Positions 1-7,346 of a stretch of 52,011 nucleotides of DNA are shown piece after piece; the first letter of the stretch is position 1; every line of letters starts with the position of its first letter. The position numbers and the translations under genes are program-made. Source of the stretch: Acidobacteriota bacterium. GTDB lineage: Bacteria > Acidobacteriota > Blastocatellia > Pyrinomonadales > Pyrinomonadaceae. The notes beneath the pieces are model-generated. The model had not been told where the DNA came from. It did no database searches and saw only the letters and a list, made by a program, of their open reading frames with translations. The stretch is taken from positions 1 through 52,011 of the forward strand of contig JAFAVK010000144.1 in NCBI GenBank assembly GCA_019242475.1, written 5' to 3'.

Positions 1-152
1 GCCCGCTGCTGCAGGAGCAGGCGCCCGCGCCGGTCGAAGACGAAGACGGAGAAGGCGCGGTGGAGCGCGCCCGCGCGGTGCACCTCCAGCTTCTCGCCCA
101 CGCCCAGCTCGCGGTCACTCTCGTCCACCAGGATCAACTGCTCCGCCGCCAT
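1..152 (-). CDS. idi: Isopentenyl-diphosphate delta-isomerase, type I (5' part only)
   Basis: The minus-strand frame starts at the ATG complementary to 150-152, preceded by a GAGGG ribosome binding site, and runs off the left edge after about 50 codons. The visible N-terminus reads as a Nudix-type IPP isomerase: an ILVDE stretch, then ELGVGEKLEVHR, then LHRAFSVFVF and LLLQQR. Type I enzymes interconvert IPP and DMAPP in the cytoplasm and so supply the C5 units used by the prenyl synthase and phytoene synthase encoded to the right. It is divergent from the CarH-like regulator gene, so the two probably share a control region. The catalytic Cys and Glu lie outside the window and cannot be checked. 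Confidence 0.88.
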   Translation of the reverse strand, partial: MAAEQLILVDESDRELGVGEKLEVHRAGALHRAFSVFVFDRRGRLLLQQR

Positions 153-462
153 AAGAGCCCTCTAACGTCGCGTCAACATTCCACCCCTTCGCCGCGCGTG
201 AAAGTTTCAAGAGCCGTCGCCGCGCCCTCACATTCTCAAGAGACCTCGCGCCCCAACCTCCCGCGAGCGCGAGGCGAGGTGGCGGTTCAAGACGTTTGCC
301 CTTGAACGTTTTGCACGTTTTAGATTATGAGGGCAAATTTGTCAAGTGGCGATTTTGTGCCGGTAGGCGATTTCTTGTGAGCGAAATGTGCGATTTGGTC
401 TCTTTACATGAGCATTTCATTCTGTTAAGGTGTCCCCCCGGAGAACGTTTCGGGCGAATGAC
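153..462. promoter_or_regulatory. Divergent control region between idi and the CarH-like gene
   Basis: No gene is visible in these 310 bases. The right half is much more AT-rich than the surroundings. It contains the heptamer GCGATTT three times in the same orientation (349-355, 367-373, 390-396), just upstream of a sigma-70-like promoter at 403-431. The repeats are candidate binding sites for the adjacent MerR-family regulator. That role is inference from position only. Confidence 0.5.
403..431 (+). promoter_or_regulatory. Sigma-70-like promoter of the CarH-like gene
   Basis: TTTACA (403-408) and TAAGGT (426-431) are separated by exactly 17 nt, a good match to -35 and -10 boxes. The -10 box overlaps the GTG at 430, so that codon cannot be the translation start if this promoter is used. 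The ATG at 463 then becomes the best start. Confidence 0.55.
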
Positions 463-1377
463 ATGCTCAGGGAGATTAAAGGCAGGCATCTGACGAGCAG
501 GGAGGCCGCGCGCGCGCTCGGCGTGAGTGAGGCCTCCGTCAAGCGCTGGGCCGACAGCGGACTGCTCCCGATGGAGAAGACCCCCGGCGGCCACCGACGC
601 TTCCGCCCCGAGGACGTGGCCGCCCTATGCCACGCGCGTCCCGCCGCCGTGGACATGGAGCTGCCCGCCTTGAAGAGGGTCGTGCTCAGCACGGCGGCCC
701 CGCAGGCCGAAGCGCTCGAACCCGCGCGCGAGGCCGCGCTCGCCGAGGAGACCTTCAGCGCGCTCCTCGAAGGGCGTGACGAGGAACTTTCGTCGCTGTT
801 CGTCAGGCTGCACCTGCACGGCCTGAGCGTCGGGCAGCTCGCCGACTCCCTTCTCTGCGCGGCCATGCGGAGGGTCGGAGACCTCTGGCACGCGGGCGAG
901 CTGACGGTGGCGCAGGAGCACGTGGCGACGCGCACGGCGCTCGTCGCCTTGCAGGGCTTACAGGCGTCGCTCCGGAAGTCGGGCGGCGGCCGGATGCGGG
1001 CGCTCTGTTGCAGCGTCGAGGACGACTTCCACGAACTGCCGCTGCAGCTTGCACGGCTGACGCTCGAAGCCTCGGGGCTGGCCGTCTTCGACCTGGGGAC
1101 GAGCACGCCCTTCTCGGCGCTGGCCGAGGCGGTGCACAGGTTCCGCCCCGAGCTGGTCTGCGTCTCCTCGACCGTGCTCCAGCGGCTAGACCGCGCCGTC
1201 TACGAGTACGCGGGCTTCGGCAAGGCCGCGCGGCGCGCGGGGGCGGCCGTGGTGCTGGGCGGCGCGGGCTTCCGCGCGGAGGGCCTGCGCGGGCGTCTGC
1301 CGGCCGACCTGCACGCCGAGAGCTTCCGCGAGTTGGAGGAGTTCGCGGCGGCCGTGCTGGGCGCGGACGAAGATTGA
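463..1377 (+). CDS. carH: CarH-like MerR-family regulator with cobalamin-binding domain
   Basis: A 304-residue regulator. Residues about 8-60 form a MerR-type winged helix (EAARALGVSEASVKRW, then GGHRRF). Residues about 90-165 are the helical cap and 175-300 the Rossmann B12-binding domain. The cap carries the Wx9EH motif of CarH photoreceptors (W142, E152, H153), and W142 is followed by H143, the residue that in CarH forms the light-induced bis-His ligand. The usual DxHxxG motif reads D188-x-H190-x-x-P193, so the candidate lower-ligand His is kept but Gly is Pro. CarH proteins repress carotenoid genes in the dark and release DNA on illumination; the carotenoid operon directly downstream fits this. 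The start at 463 was preferred over GTG 430, which sits in the -10 box. GGAG at 440-443 is a distant ribosome binding site. Confidence 0.82.
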   Translation: MLREIKGRHLTSREAARALGVSEASVKRWADSGLLPMEKTPGGHRRFRPEDVAALCHARPAAVDMELPALKRVVLSTAAPQAEALEPAREAALAEETFSALLEGRDEELSSLFVRLHLHGLSVGQLADSLLCAAMRRVGDLWHAGELTVAQEHVATRTALVALQGLQASLRKSGGGRMRALCCSVEDDFHELPLQLARLTLEASGLAVFDLGTSTPFSALAEAVHRFRPELVCVSSTVLQRLDRAVYEYAGFGKAARRAGAAVVLGGAGFRAEGLRGRLPADLHAESFRELEEFAAAVLGADED

Positions 1378-1400
1378 ACGGTCAGAGGCTTGTGAAAGGT

Positions 1401-1955
1401 ATGAGTAAGAAAATTGTGGCCGCGGGACTCCTGGTGCTGCTCACGGCCTTGATCGTGAAGGCGGAGCGGAAGGAGAAGGAGGGGCTGAGGGTCGTCCCCT
1501 CGGTTGACCTGCCGCGCTACGCGGGGCTCTGGTACGAGGTGGCGCGCCTGCCAAACCGCTTCGAGGAGAAGTGCGCGGGCGACGTGAGGGCCGAGTACAC
1601 GCTCAAGGGGGGCGACCGCATCAGGGTCGTCAACCGCTGCCGCAAGAGGGACGGGCGGCGGACGGAGGCCGTGGGCGAGGCGAAGCGCGCGGACAGGCGC
1701 GGGCCGAATTCGCGCCTGAAGGTGAGGTTCGCCCCCGGCTTCCTCTCCTTCCTGCCCTTCGTCTGGGGCGACTACCAGATCATCGAGCTGGCGCCCGACT
1801 ACACGCACGCCCTCGTCGGCGCGCCCGACCGCAAGTACCTCTGGGTGCTCGCGCGCACCCCGCGCCTGGACGAGGCCACGTACCTTCGCCTGCTCGAAGC
1901 CGCCCGCGCCCAGGGCTTCGACGTGAGCAGGATGATCCGGACGCAACACGGCTGA
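1401..1955 (+). CDS. blc: Lipocalin (Blc-like)
   Basis: A 184-residue protein with a hydrophobic N-terminus (about residues 5-18) that looks like an uncleaved anchor or weak signal peptide. The lipocalin signature follows: LPRYAGLWYEVARLPNRFE with the invariant GxWYE, then GDYQIIEL and YLWVLARTP near the C-terminus, as in bacterial Blc. There is no lipobox Cys after the hydrophobic segment, unlike E. coli Blc. The start is fixed by GAAAGG five bases upstream of the ATG. It lies 23 bases after the regulator and 18 before crtB, in the same direction. Bacterial lipocalins bind lipophilic ligands in the envelope, so carotenoid or lipid carriage is plausible here but is inference. Confidence 0.85.
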   Translation: MSKKIVAAGLLVLLTALIVKAERKEKEGLRVVPSVDLPRYAGLWYEVARLPNRFEEKCAGDVRAEYTLKGGDRIRVVNRCRKRDGRRTEAVGEAKRADRRGPNSRLKVRFAPGFLSFLPFVWGDYQIIELAPDYTHALVGAPDRKYLWVLARTPRLDEATYLRLLEAARAQGFDVSRMIRTQHG

Positions 1956-1973
1956 GGAAGGTTACGGCGTTTT

Positions 1974-2990
1974 ATGAATCCGTCGGCGGGCGAGCGTTCG
2001 CCGCAAGACGTTTGGGGGCGGGACGCGTGGGCGAGGAATGAGCGCCGCGCGCGCGGCCACGCGCTGCGCGCCGGCTCCGAGGCCGCGGCGTGGCGCGCGC
2101 TCAACCGCGAGGCGCGGCGCGTGATGCGCACCTACACGACCAGCTTCTTCATCGTCAGCCGCTTCCTGCCGCGCGCCAAGCGCGAGGAGGTCGAGGCCGT
2201 CTACGCCGCCGTCCGCTACCCGGACGAAGTGGTGGACACTTTCCCACTCGACCCGCAGGCCAAACTTCGACTGCTCGCGGAGTGGGGCGCGCACTACGAG
2301 GCCGGCATCGCGAGCACGTCTCTTCAGGAAGCCTTGAGCCGCGGCGTGCCCGCGCACCTCGCCGGCTTCACGCGCGTCGTGCGCGAGCGCGACATCCCCG
2401 AAAGGCACTACCGCGCCTTCCTCGACGCCATGCGGCTCGACATCCGGCCGCGCCCCTTCAAGACGCTCGACGACCTGATCCGTTCTTACGTCTACGGCAG
2501 CGCGGTCGTCGTCGGCTACTTCCTGACGCACGTCTACGGCGCGCGCGACCCGCACAGCTTCACGCGCGCACTCGGCTCGGCGCGCGACCTCGGCGTCGCG
2601 CTCCAGTTGACCAACTTCCTGCGCGACGTGGCCGAAGACCAGAGGCGCGGCCGCGTCTACCTGCCCGTTGACGCGCTCCGCGCCGAGGGCATTGAGGCGC
2701 TCGACGCCGAAGACCCGCGGCAGCAGGCGCCGCTCGCGCGCGTGCTCCGGCGCCTCGCGGCCTACGCCGCCGAACGTTACGCGAGCGCCGAGCGACACCT
2801 TGACGCCTTCTCGCCCGACTGCCGCCTGGCGATTCAGGCGTGCGTAAAAGTCTACGGCCGCCTCAACGAGCGCATCGCCGCGAGCGCCGGCGGCGCCGCG
2901 CGCCGCGAGAGCGTGCCGCTGCGCGAGAAGTTCGAGGTGCTCCCGCCGAGCAAGTACTGGCGCATCCCGCTCGCGTACCTCTTGAGATGA
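1974..2990 (+). CDS. crtB: Phytoene synthase (squalene/phytoene synthase family)
   Basis: A 338-residue trans-isoprenyl diphosphate synthase of the head-to-head type. It carries both Asp-rich signatures: the first is D84-E-V-V-D88 within YPDEVVDTF, the second lies in QLTNFLRDVAEDQ at 211-223, followed by GRVYLP. SYVYGSAVVVGY near 171-182 is also typical. It condenses two GGPP to phytoene (C40), the committed carotenoid step. The first 40 residues are Arg-rich and not conserved. The reading frame ends in an ATGA overlap with the following desaturase, indicating translational coupling. A squalene synthase role is possible but less likely beside two CrtI-type desaturases and cruF. Confidence 0.92.
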   Translation: MNPSAGERSPQDVWGRDAWARNERRARGHALRAGSEAAAWRALNREARRVMRTYTTSFFIVSRFLPRAKREEVEAVYAAVRYPDEVVDTFPLDPQAKLRLLAEWGAHYEAGIASTSLQEALSRGVPAHLAGFTRVVRERDIPERHYRAFLDAMRLDIRPRPFKTLDDLIRSYVYGSAVVVGYFLTHVYGARDPHSFTRALGSARDLGVALQLTNFLRDVAEDQRRGRVYLPVDALRAEGIEALDAEDPRQQAPLARVLRRLAAYAAERYASAERHLDAFSPDCRLAIQACVKVYGRLNERIAASAGGAARRESVPLREKFEVLPPSKYWRIPLAYLLR

Positions 2991-4486
2991 AGAGAACGGA
3001 TGACAGGCGCGTGCTCGTCGTCGGCGGCGGCCTCGGGGCCTTGAGCGCCGCAGTACACCTGCGCCTGAAGGGCTTTGACGTCACGCTGCTCGAAGCCTGC
3101 GAGCGCGTCGGCGGCCGCGCCAACCTCATCGAGCGCGACGGCTTCCGCTTCGACACCGGCCCTTCGCTCCTCAACTACCCCTGGGTCTTCGAGGAACTCT
3201 TCGCCGCGGCGGGCAAACGCATGGAAGATTACGTGCGCCTGCTCCCCGTCGAGCCTTCCATCACCTTCCGCTGGACGGACGGCACGCGCTTCACGCTCTC
3301 GTCCGACCTGCAAACCTTCCTCGCCGAGTGCGAGCGTCTGGAGCCCGGCTGCGCGCCTTCCGTCTTCGACTTCATGCGCGACGCGGGCGAGAAGTTCCGC
3401 GTCGCGTTCGACAAGCTGGTCAGCCGCAACGTTGACAACCCCGCGAAGTGGCTCGGCGCGCTCACGCCGCGGGAGCTGCTGGGCGCGGGCCTCTGGCGCT
3501 CCTTCTACGGCGAGCTGCGCCGCCACTTCAAGAGCCGGCACGTGCGCGAGGCGCTCGGCTCCTACGCGATGTACCTCGGCGGCTCGCCCTATCAACTGCC
3601 GGGCATGTTCACCATCCTGCCCTACGGCGAGATGGCACACGGGCTCTGGCTCCCCCGAGGCGGCGTCTACGGTCTGGTCGAAGGGATCGAGAAGCTCGCG
3701 CGTGAGGTCGGCGTCGAAGTCCGCACGCGCTGTCGCGTCTCGAAGATCATCGCGCGCGACGGGCGCGTCCGCGGCGTGCAGCTCGCCGACGGAACCTTTG
3801 AGAGCGCGCCGCTGGTCGTCTCGAACGTGGACGCGCCGACGACCGACACGAAGCTCGTCGAGTCCGACAAGCCTTACGCCGCGCGGTCGCGCGCCGCGAA
3901 GACGAAGATGACGCCCGGCGTCGTCACCTTCTACTGGGGCGTGGCCGGCGAGGTCGAGGGGCTGGGCCATCACTCCGTCTTCCTGCCCGAAGACTACCGC
4001 GGCGCCTTCGAAGACCTGTTGAAGCATGGACGCGTTCCGCGCGCGCTCCCCTTCTACGTGGCCGTGCCTTCGGCGACCGACGCGGGGCTCGCCCCCGCGG
4101 GCTGCTCTTCGGTCTTCGTGCTCGCGCCGACGCCGACGCTCAGCCGCATGAACGGGGCCGACTGGCGCGAGGAGGCGCGGCGGATAAAGGCGCGCGTGTT
4201 GGAGACGCTCCGCCTGCACGGCGTGGCGCTCGACCCGGCGCGCTTCGCGTGCGAGGAGGTCTACACGCCCCCGGACTGGCAGCGCAGGTTCGGGCTCTAC
4301 GACGGCTCGGCCTTCGGCGCGGCGCACACGCTCTTTCAGGTCGGGCCGTTCCGCCGGAAGAATTTTTCGGAGGAGTTGGAGGGGCTCTACTACGTCGGCG
4401 CGAGCACGACGCCGGGGACGGGGATGCCGATGGTGGTGCTCTCGGGCAGGCTCGTCGCGGAGAGGATTTCCGAGCGTGTTCGTTGA
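2987..4486 (+). CDS. crtI: Phytoene desaturase-family FAD oxidoreductase (CrtI-like)
   Basis: A 499-residue flavoprotein. The N-terminal dinucleotide fold is VLVVGGGLGALSAAVHL, with the acidic end of beta-2 at LLEACERVGGRAN, then FDTGPSLLNYP. The C-terminal FAD motif is LYYVGASTTPGTGMP. CrtI enzymes introduce the double bonds that turn phytoene into lycopene at the membrane. The ATG overlaps the crtB stop (ATGA), and the C-terminus overlaps the next start by 11 bases. It shares overall design with the second desaturase at 7343. Which one is the phytoene desaturase and which the 3,4-desaturase cannot be settled by eye; crtB adjacency favours this one as CrtI. Confidence 0.86.
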   Translation: MKRTDDRRVLVVGGGLGALSAAVHLRLKGFDVTLLEACERVGGRANLIERDGFRFDTGPSLLNYPWVFEELFAAAGKRMEDYVRLLPVEPSITFRWTDGTRFTLSSDLQTFLAECERLEPGCAPSVFDFMRDAGEKFRVAFDKLVSRNVDNPAKWLGALTPRELLGAGLWRSFYGELRRHFKSRHVREALGSYAMYLGGSPYQLPGMFTILPYGEMAHGLWLPRGGVYGLVEGIEKLAREVGVEVRTRCRVSKIIARDGRVRGVQLADGTFESAPLVVSNVDAPTTDTKLVESDKPYAARSRAAKTKMTPGVVTFYWGVAGEVEGLGHHSVFLPEDYRGAFEDLLKHGRVPRALPFYVAVPSATDAGLAPAGCSSVFVLAPTPTLSRMNGADWREEARRIKARVLETLRLHGVALDPARFACEEVYTPPDWQRRFGLYDGSAFGAAHTLFQVGPFRRKNFSEELEGLYYVGASTTPGTGMPMVVLSGRLVAERISERVR

Positions 4487-5231
4487 GCGCCACGGCGGAG
4501 GCCCCGAAGTCTACTTCGCGCTGCACGGCTGGGGCGGCGACCGGCGGACGTTCGCGCCGCTCGCGCCGCGCGTTCCCGAAGGCGCGAGCCTTTACGCGGC
4601 CGACCTGCCGGGCTGCGGCGACTCGCCGCGACCGCGCGCTTGGACTGTTGGCGCTGTGGTCGAGGAAGTGGTCGCGGCGGTGCGTGAGATTGAGTCATCA
4701 AGCGTGACGCTCGTCGGCAACTGCGGCGGCGCGGTCTTCGCGCTGCTCGCCGCGCGCGAGTTGGAAGCGTTGGTCGAGCGCGTCTCGATGATCGACCCGT
4801 TCGCCTACCTGCCGCGCTACTTCAGGCTCTTCAACGCGGGCGAGTTCGGGCGGCGCGCTTACGAGGCGACCTTCGCGAACCCGCTCGGCCGCCGGTTGAC
4901 GAACCATTCTTTGCGCGGACGCCGCGCGGGCGCGGCCGACCTGACGGCCTCGTTCGCGAGGGTTGACCACGAGGCGGCGCGCCGCTACCTCGCGCTCTAC
5001 GAGGAGGTCGGCGGCGTGGAAATTGTCCGCGGCCTGAAGGCGCCCGTCGAAATCGCCTACGGCGAGCGGACGTTCGGGGCCGTCAAGCGCTCGCTCCCCG
5101 TGTGGCGCGAGGTTCTGCCACACGCGCGCGTGCGCGAACTGAAAGGGGCTGGGCACCAGCCTTTCGTGGAGTCGCCCGCGCAGTCGGCCGAGTTCATCTT
5201 CGGGGGCGGGCGGGCGGGGGAAAGCGGGTGA
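4476..5231 (+). CDS. Alpha/beta hydrolase with Cys at the nucleophile elbow
   Basis: A 251-residue alpha/beta hydrolase starting at GTG 4476, inside the 3' end of the preceding desaturase gene. The oxyanion strand is ALHGWGGD (HGWGG). The nucleophile elbow is G81-N-C83-G-G, so Cys stands where most relatives have Ser. The likely His is H227 in GAGHQPF, and an acidic residue near E197 (YGERTF) could complete a triad. There is no signal peptide. It is embedded between the desaturase and the prenyl synthase, so an acyl-transfer, esterase or product-release role in carotenoid assembly is possible. The substrate is not readable. A GxCxG elbow is found in dienelactone hydrolases, but the rest does not look like that family. 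Confidence 0.8.
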   Translation: MFVERHGGGPEVYFALHGWGGDRRTFAPLAPRVPEGASLYAADLPGCGDSPRPRAWTVGAVVEEVVAAVREIESSSVTLVGNCGGAVFALLAARELEALVERVSMIDPFAYLPRYFRLFNAGEFGRRAYEATFANPLGRRLTNHSLRGRRAGAADLTASFARVDHEAARRYLALYEEVGGVEIVRGLKAPVEIAYGERTFGAVKRSLPVWREVLPHARVRELKGAGHQPFVESPAQSAEFIFGGGRAGESG

Positions 5232-5235
5232 CGGT

Positions 5236-6174
5236 TTGAGCGAGCTGTTCATGAAGTTCGTCGCGTCAGAGCGTGACGGCGTCGAGGCGGCGCTGCGGCG
5301 GAGCCTTCCTACCAGCACGCTCGCGCCCGCCGGCCGGCTCAACGAGGCGCTCGAATACGCGGTCTTCCCCGGCGGCAAGCGCCTGCGGCCGGCGCTCGCG
5401 CTGCTCGCCGCGCGCCTCGCGGGCGCCTCTCACGCGCAGGCGCTCCGCATCGCCTGCGCCGTCGAGTTTCTCCACACCAGCTCGCTCATCCTCGACGACC
5501 TGCCCTCGATGGACGACGCGACCGTGCGGCGCAGACGGCCCGCGCTCCACCTCGTCTTCGGCGAGGGCGTCGCCGTGCTCGCGGCGGTCGCGCTGCTCAA
5601 CCAGTCGTACGCGCTCCTCTCCGAGGCGGCCCGCGGCGACGGCGGCGCACTCCTGCGCGCGGCGGCGCGCTGCGTCGGCTCCGACGGGATGGTCGGCGGT
5701 CAGGTCGTCGATCTTGAGACGCGCGCGGGCGCGACCGACGAGGAGACTCTCGCGAGCCGCGACCTGAAGACGGTCGCGCTCATGCGTCTGATGATGTCGG
5801 CCGGCGCGCTCGCCTGCGGCGCGGGCGTCGAAGAGACTTCGGCGCTCGCGGACTTCGGCGAATGCTTCGGCCGCGCTTACCAGGTCTGCGACGACGTGTG
5901 GGACGAGACGCGCCCGAGCGAGGTGACGGGCAAGTCCGCGCGGCAGGACGCGCGCCACGGACGCGCGAGCGCAGTCGCGGGCTTCGGCGTGGAGGGCGCG
6001 CGCCTCTTCGCGCGGCGGCTCGTGGCGCGCGGCGTGGCGCGGCTGCACACGCAGTTCGGCGCGCGCGAGGAGGTGACGCTCCTCTCGGACGCCGCGCGCT
6101 ACTTGCTCGAAGCGACGGGCGCGGCCCGCGCGAAAGGGCCGGCGCGGCCCGCCCGGGAAGAGGCCGTCGCCTGA
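5236..6174 (+). CDS. crtE: Polyprenyl diphosphate synthase (geranylgeranyl/farnesyl type)
   Basis: A 312-residue class I prenyltransferase. FPGGKRLRPALALL (residues 44-57) is followed by the first Asp-rich motif D87-D88-x4-D93-D94 in ILDDLPSMDD. The extended DDxxxxD spacing and the upstream EFLHTSSLI resemble bacterial FPP/GGPP synthases. The second motif is D219-D-V-W-D223 in YQVCDDVWDE. It makes the C20 (or C15) diphosphate for CrtB. The proposed start is TTG 5236, with an alternative ATG at 5251 that would remove only five residues. The stop overlaps the next ATG (TGATG). GGPP rather than FPP synthesis is inferred from context. Confidence 0.86.
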   Translation: MSELFMKFVASERDGVEAALRRSLPTSTLAPAGRLNEALEYAVFPGGKRLRPALALLAARLAGASHAQALRIACAVEFLHTSSLILDDLPSMDDATVRRRRPALHLVFGEGVAVLAAVALLNQSYALLSEAARGDGGALLRAAARCVGSDGMVGGQVVDLETRAGATDEETLASRDLKTVALMRLMMSAGALACGAGVEETSALADFGECFGRAYQVCDDVWDETRPSEVTGKSARQDARHGRASAVAGFGVEGARLFARRLVARGVARLHTQFGAREEVTLLSDAARYLLEATGAARAKGPARPAREEAVA

Positions 6175-7346
6175 TGCCCCTCCTCTTTACCGCCGCCGTG
6201 CTCCTCGTCGCCGGCGTGACGTTCGGCGTGGCTTTGTGGAACGCGCTCGCGTGGCCGCGCGTCGGCGACTCGGGGGTGAGGCTGGAGGCGGGGCCGCCTT
6301 CGGTGTCGGTGCTGATTCCGGCGCGCGACGAGGAGGCAAACGTCGCGGGCTGCCTCGACTCGGCGCTCGCGCAAAGGCAGACGGTGCTGGAGGTGCTCGT
6401 CTACGACGACCACTCGACAGACCGCACGGCCGAGATCGTCGAAGCGTACGCGCGGGGCGACCGGCGCGTGCGCCTCGTCCGGCCCGCGGAGCTGCCCGAG
6501 GGATGGTGCGGGAAGACCTTCGCGTGCGCGCGCCTGGCCGCGGAGGCGCGGGGGCGTTGGCTCCTCTTCCTCGACGCGGACGCGCGGCTCGTCGGTCGAG
6601 ACGCCGTCTCGCTCGTCGTCGGGGAGGCGCTGGCGCGCGGCGTGACACTGCTCTCCTGCTGGCCGCGCATCCTGACGCGCGGCTTCTGGGAGGGGGCGCT
6701 GATGCCGTTGCTCAACTTCGTCGTCTTCACGCTCTACCCGGCGCCGCTCGCGCAGAGGCGCGACGACGAGTCCCTGGGGCTCGCGCACGGCTCGTGCGTG
6801 CTCGCGCGGCGTGACGCGTACGAGGCGGTGGGAGGGCACGCGTCGGTGCGCGGAGAGCTGTTCGAGGACACGAGGCTGGCGCAGGTCTGGCGGGCGCGCG
6901 GACAAAGGGGCCTGTGCCTTGACGGGGGCGTCGTCGTGGCGGTCAGGATGTACCGCTCGTTCGGCGAAATCTGGGCCGGCTTCCGCAAGAACTTCTTCCC
7001 GGCCTTCCGCGGCGCACACACTTTCGGGGCGTTCCTGGCGCTGCACCTCTTCGTCTTCCTGCTGCCGTTCGCGCTGGCGCCGCTCGCGTTGCGCCGGCCG
7101 TGGGCGTGGCCGCTGGCGGCCGCGGCCGGCTGCGTGCTCGCGACGCGCGCGGCGCTCGCCTTGAGGTTCGGGCACCCTTGGTGGTCGGCCTTGCTTCATC
7201 CGCTGGGCGAGGCCGTCCTCGTCGCGCTCGGGCTCGCGTCGTGGCTCGATTGCAGGTCGGGGCGCGGCGTCGAGTGGAAGGGGCGCCGCTACCGCGCGGC
7301 CGTCGAGACTCAAGCTCACTTACAGACCGAAGGGGCGAAAGAATGA
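6174..7346 (+). CDS. Family 2 glycosyltransferase, membrane-bound (CruG/CrtQ-like)
   Basis: A 390-residue protein. One membrane segment lies at residues 2-24. A GT-A domain follows, with SVLIPARDEEANV, YDDHSTDRT and the DxD-type LFLDADA, then HGSCVLARRDAYEAVGGH and an ED pair in LFEDTRL. Two or three further membrane spans lie at about 282-335. The layout matches carotenoid glycosyltransferases such as CruG and CrtQ, and also hopanoid HpnB. It lies inside the crt operon, starting within the crtE stop codon. With CruF, which makes a 1-OH group, it would glycosylate the hydroxylated carotenoid end. The sugar donor is not readable. The product assignment is inference from neighbours. Confidence 0.8.
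   Translation: MPLLFTAAVLLVAGVTFGVALWNALAWPRVGDSGVRLEAGPPSVSVLIPARDEEANVAGCLDSALAQRQTVLEVLVYDDHSTDRTAEIVEAYARGDRRVRLVRPAELPEGWCGKTFACARLAAEARGRWLLFLDADARLVGRDAVSLVVGEALARGVTLLSCWPRILTRGFWEGALMPLLNFVVFTLYPAPLAQRRDDESLGLAHGSCVLARRDAYEAVGGHASVRGELFEDTRLAQVWRARGQRGLCLDGGVVVAVRMYRSFGEIWAGFRKNFFPAFRGAHTFGAFLALHLFVFLLPFALAPLALRRPWAWPLAAAAGCVLATRAALALRFGHPWWSALLHPLGEAVLVALGLASWLDCRSGRGVEWKGRRYRAAVETQAHLQTEGAKE

Noticed and set aside
430..462. GTG 430 as the start of the CarH-like regulator
   Set aside because: It lies in the -10 box of the only good promoter and has no ribosome binding site. The MerR domain begins after 463.
1008..1400. Upstream extension of the lipocalin frame
   Set aside because: It overlaps the regulator's B12 domain in another frame and has no conserved features. 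ATG 1401 has a ribosome binding site and is followed by a hydrophobic N-terminus.
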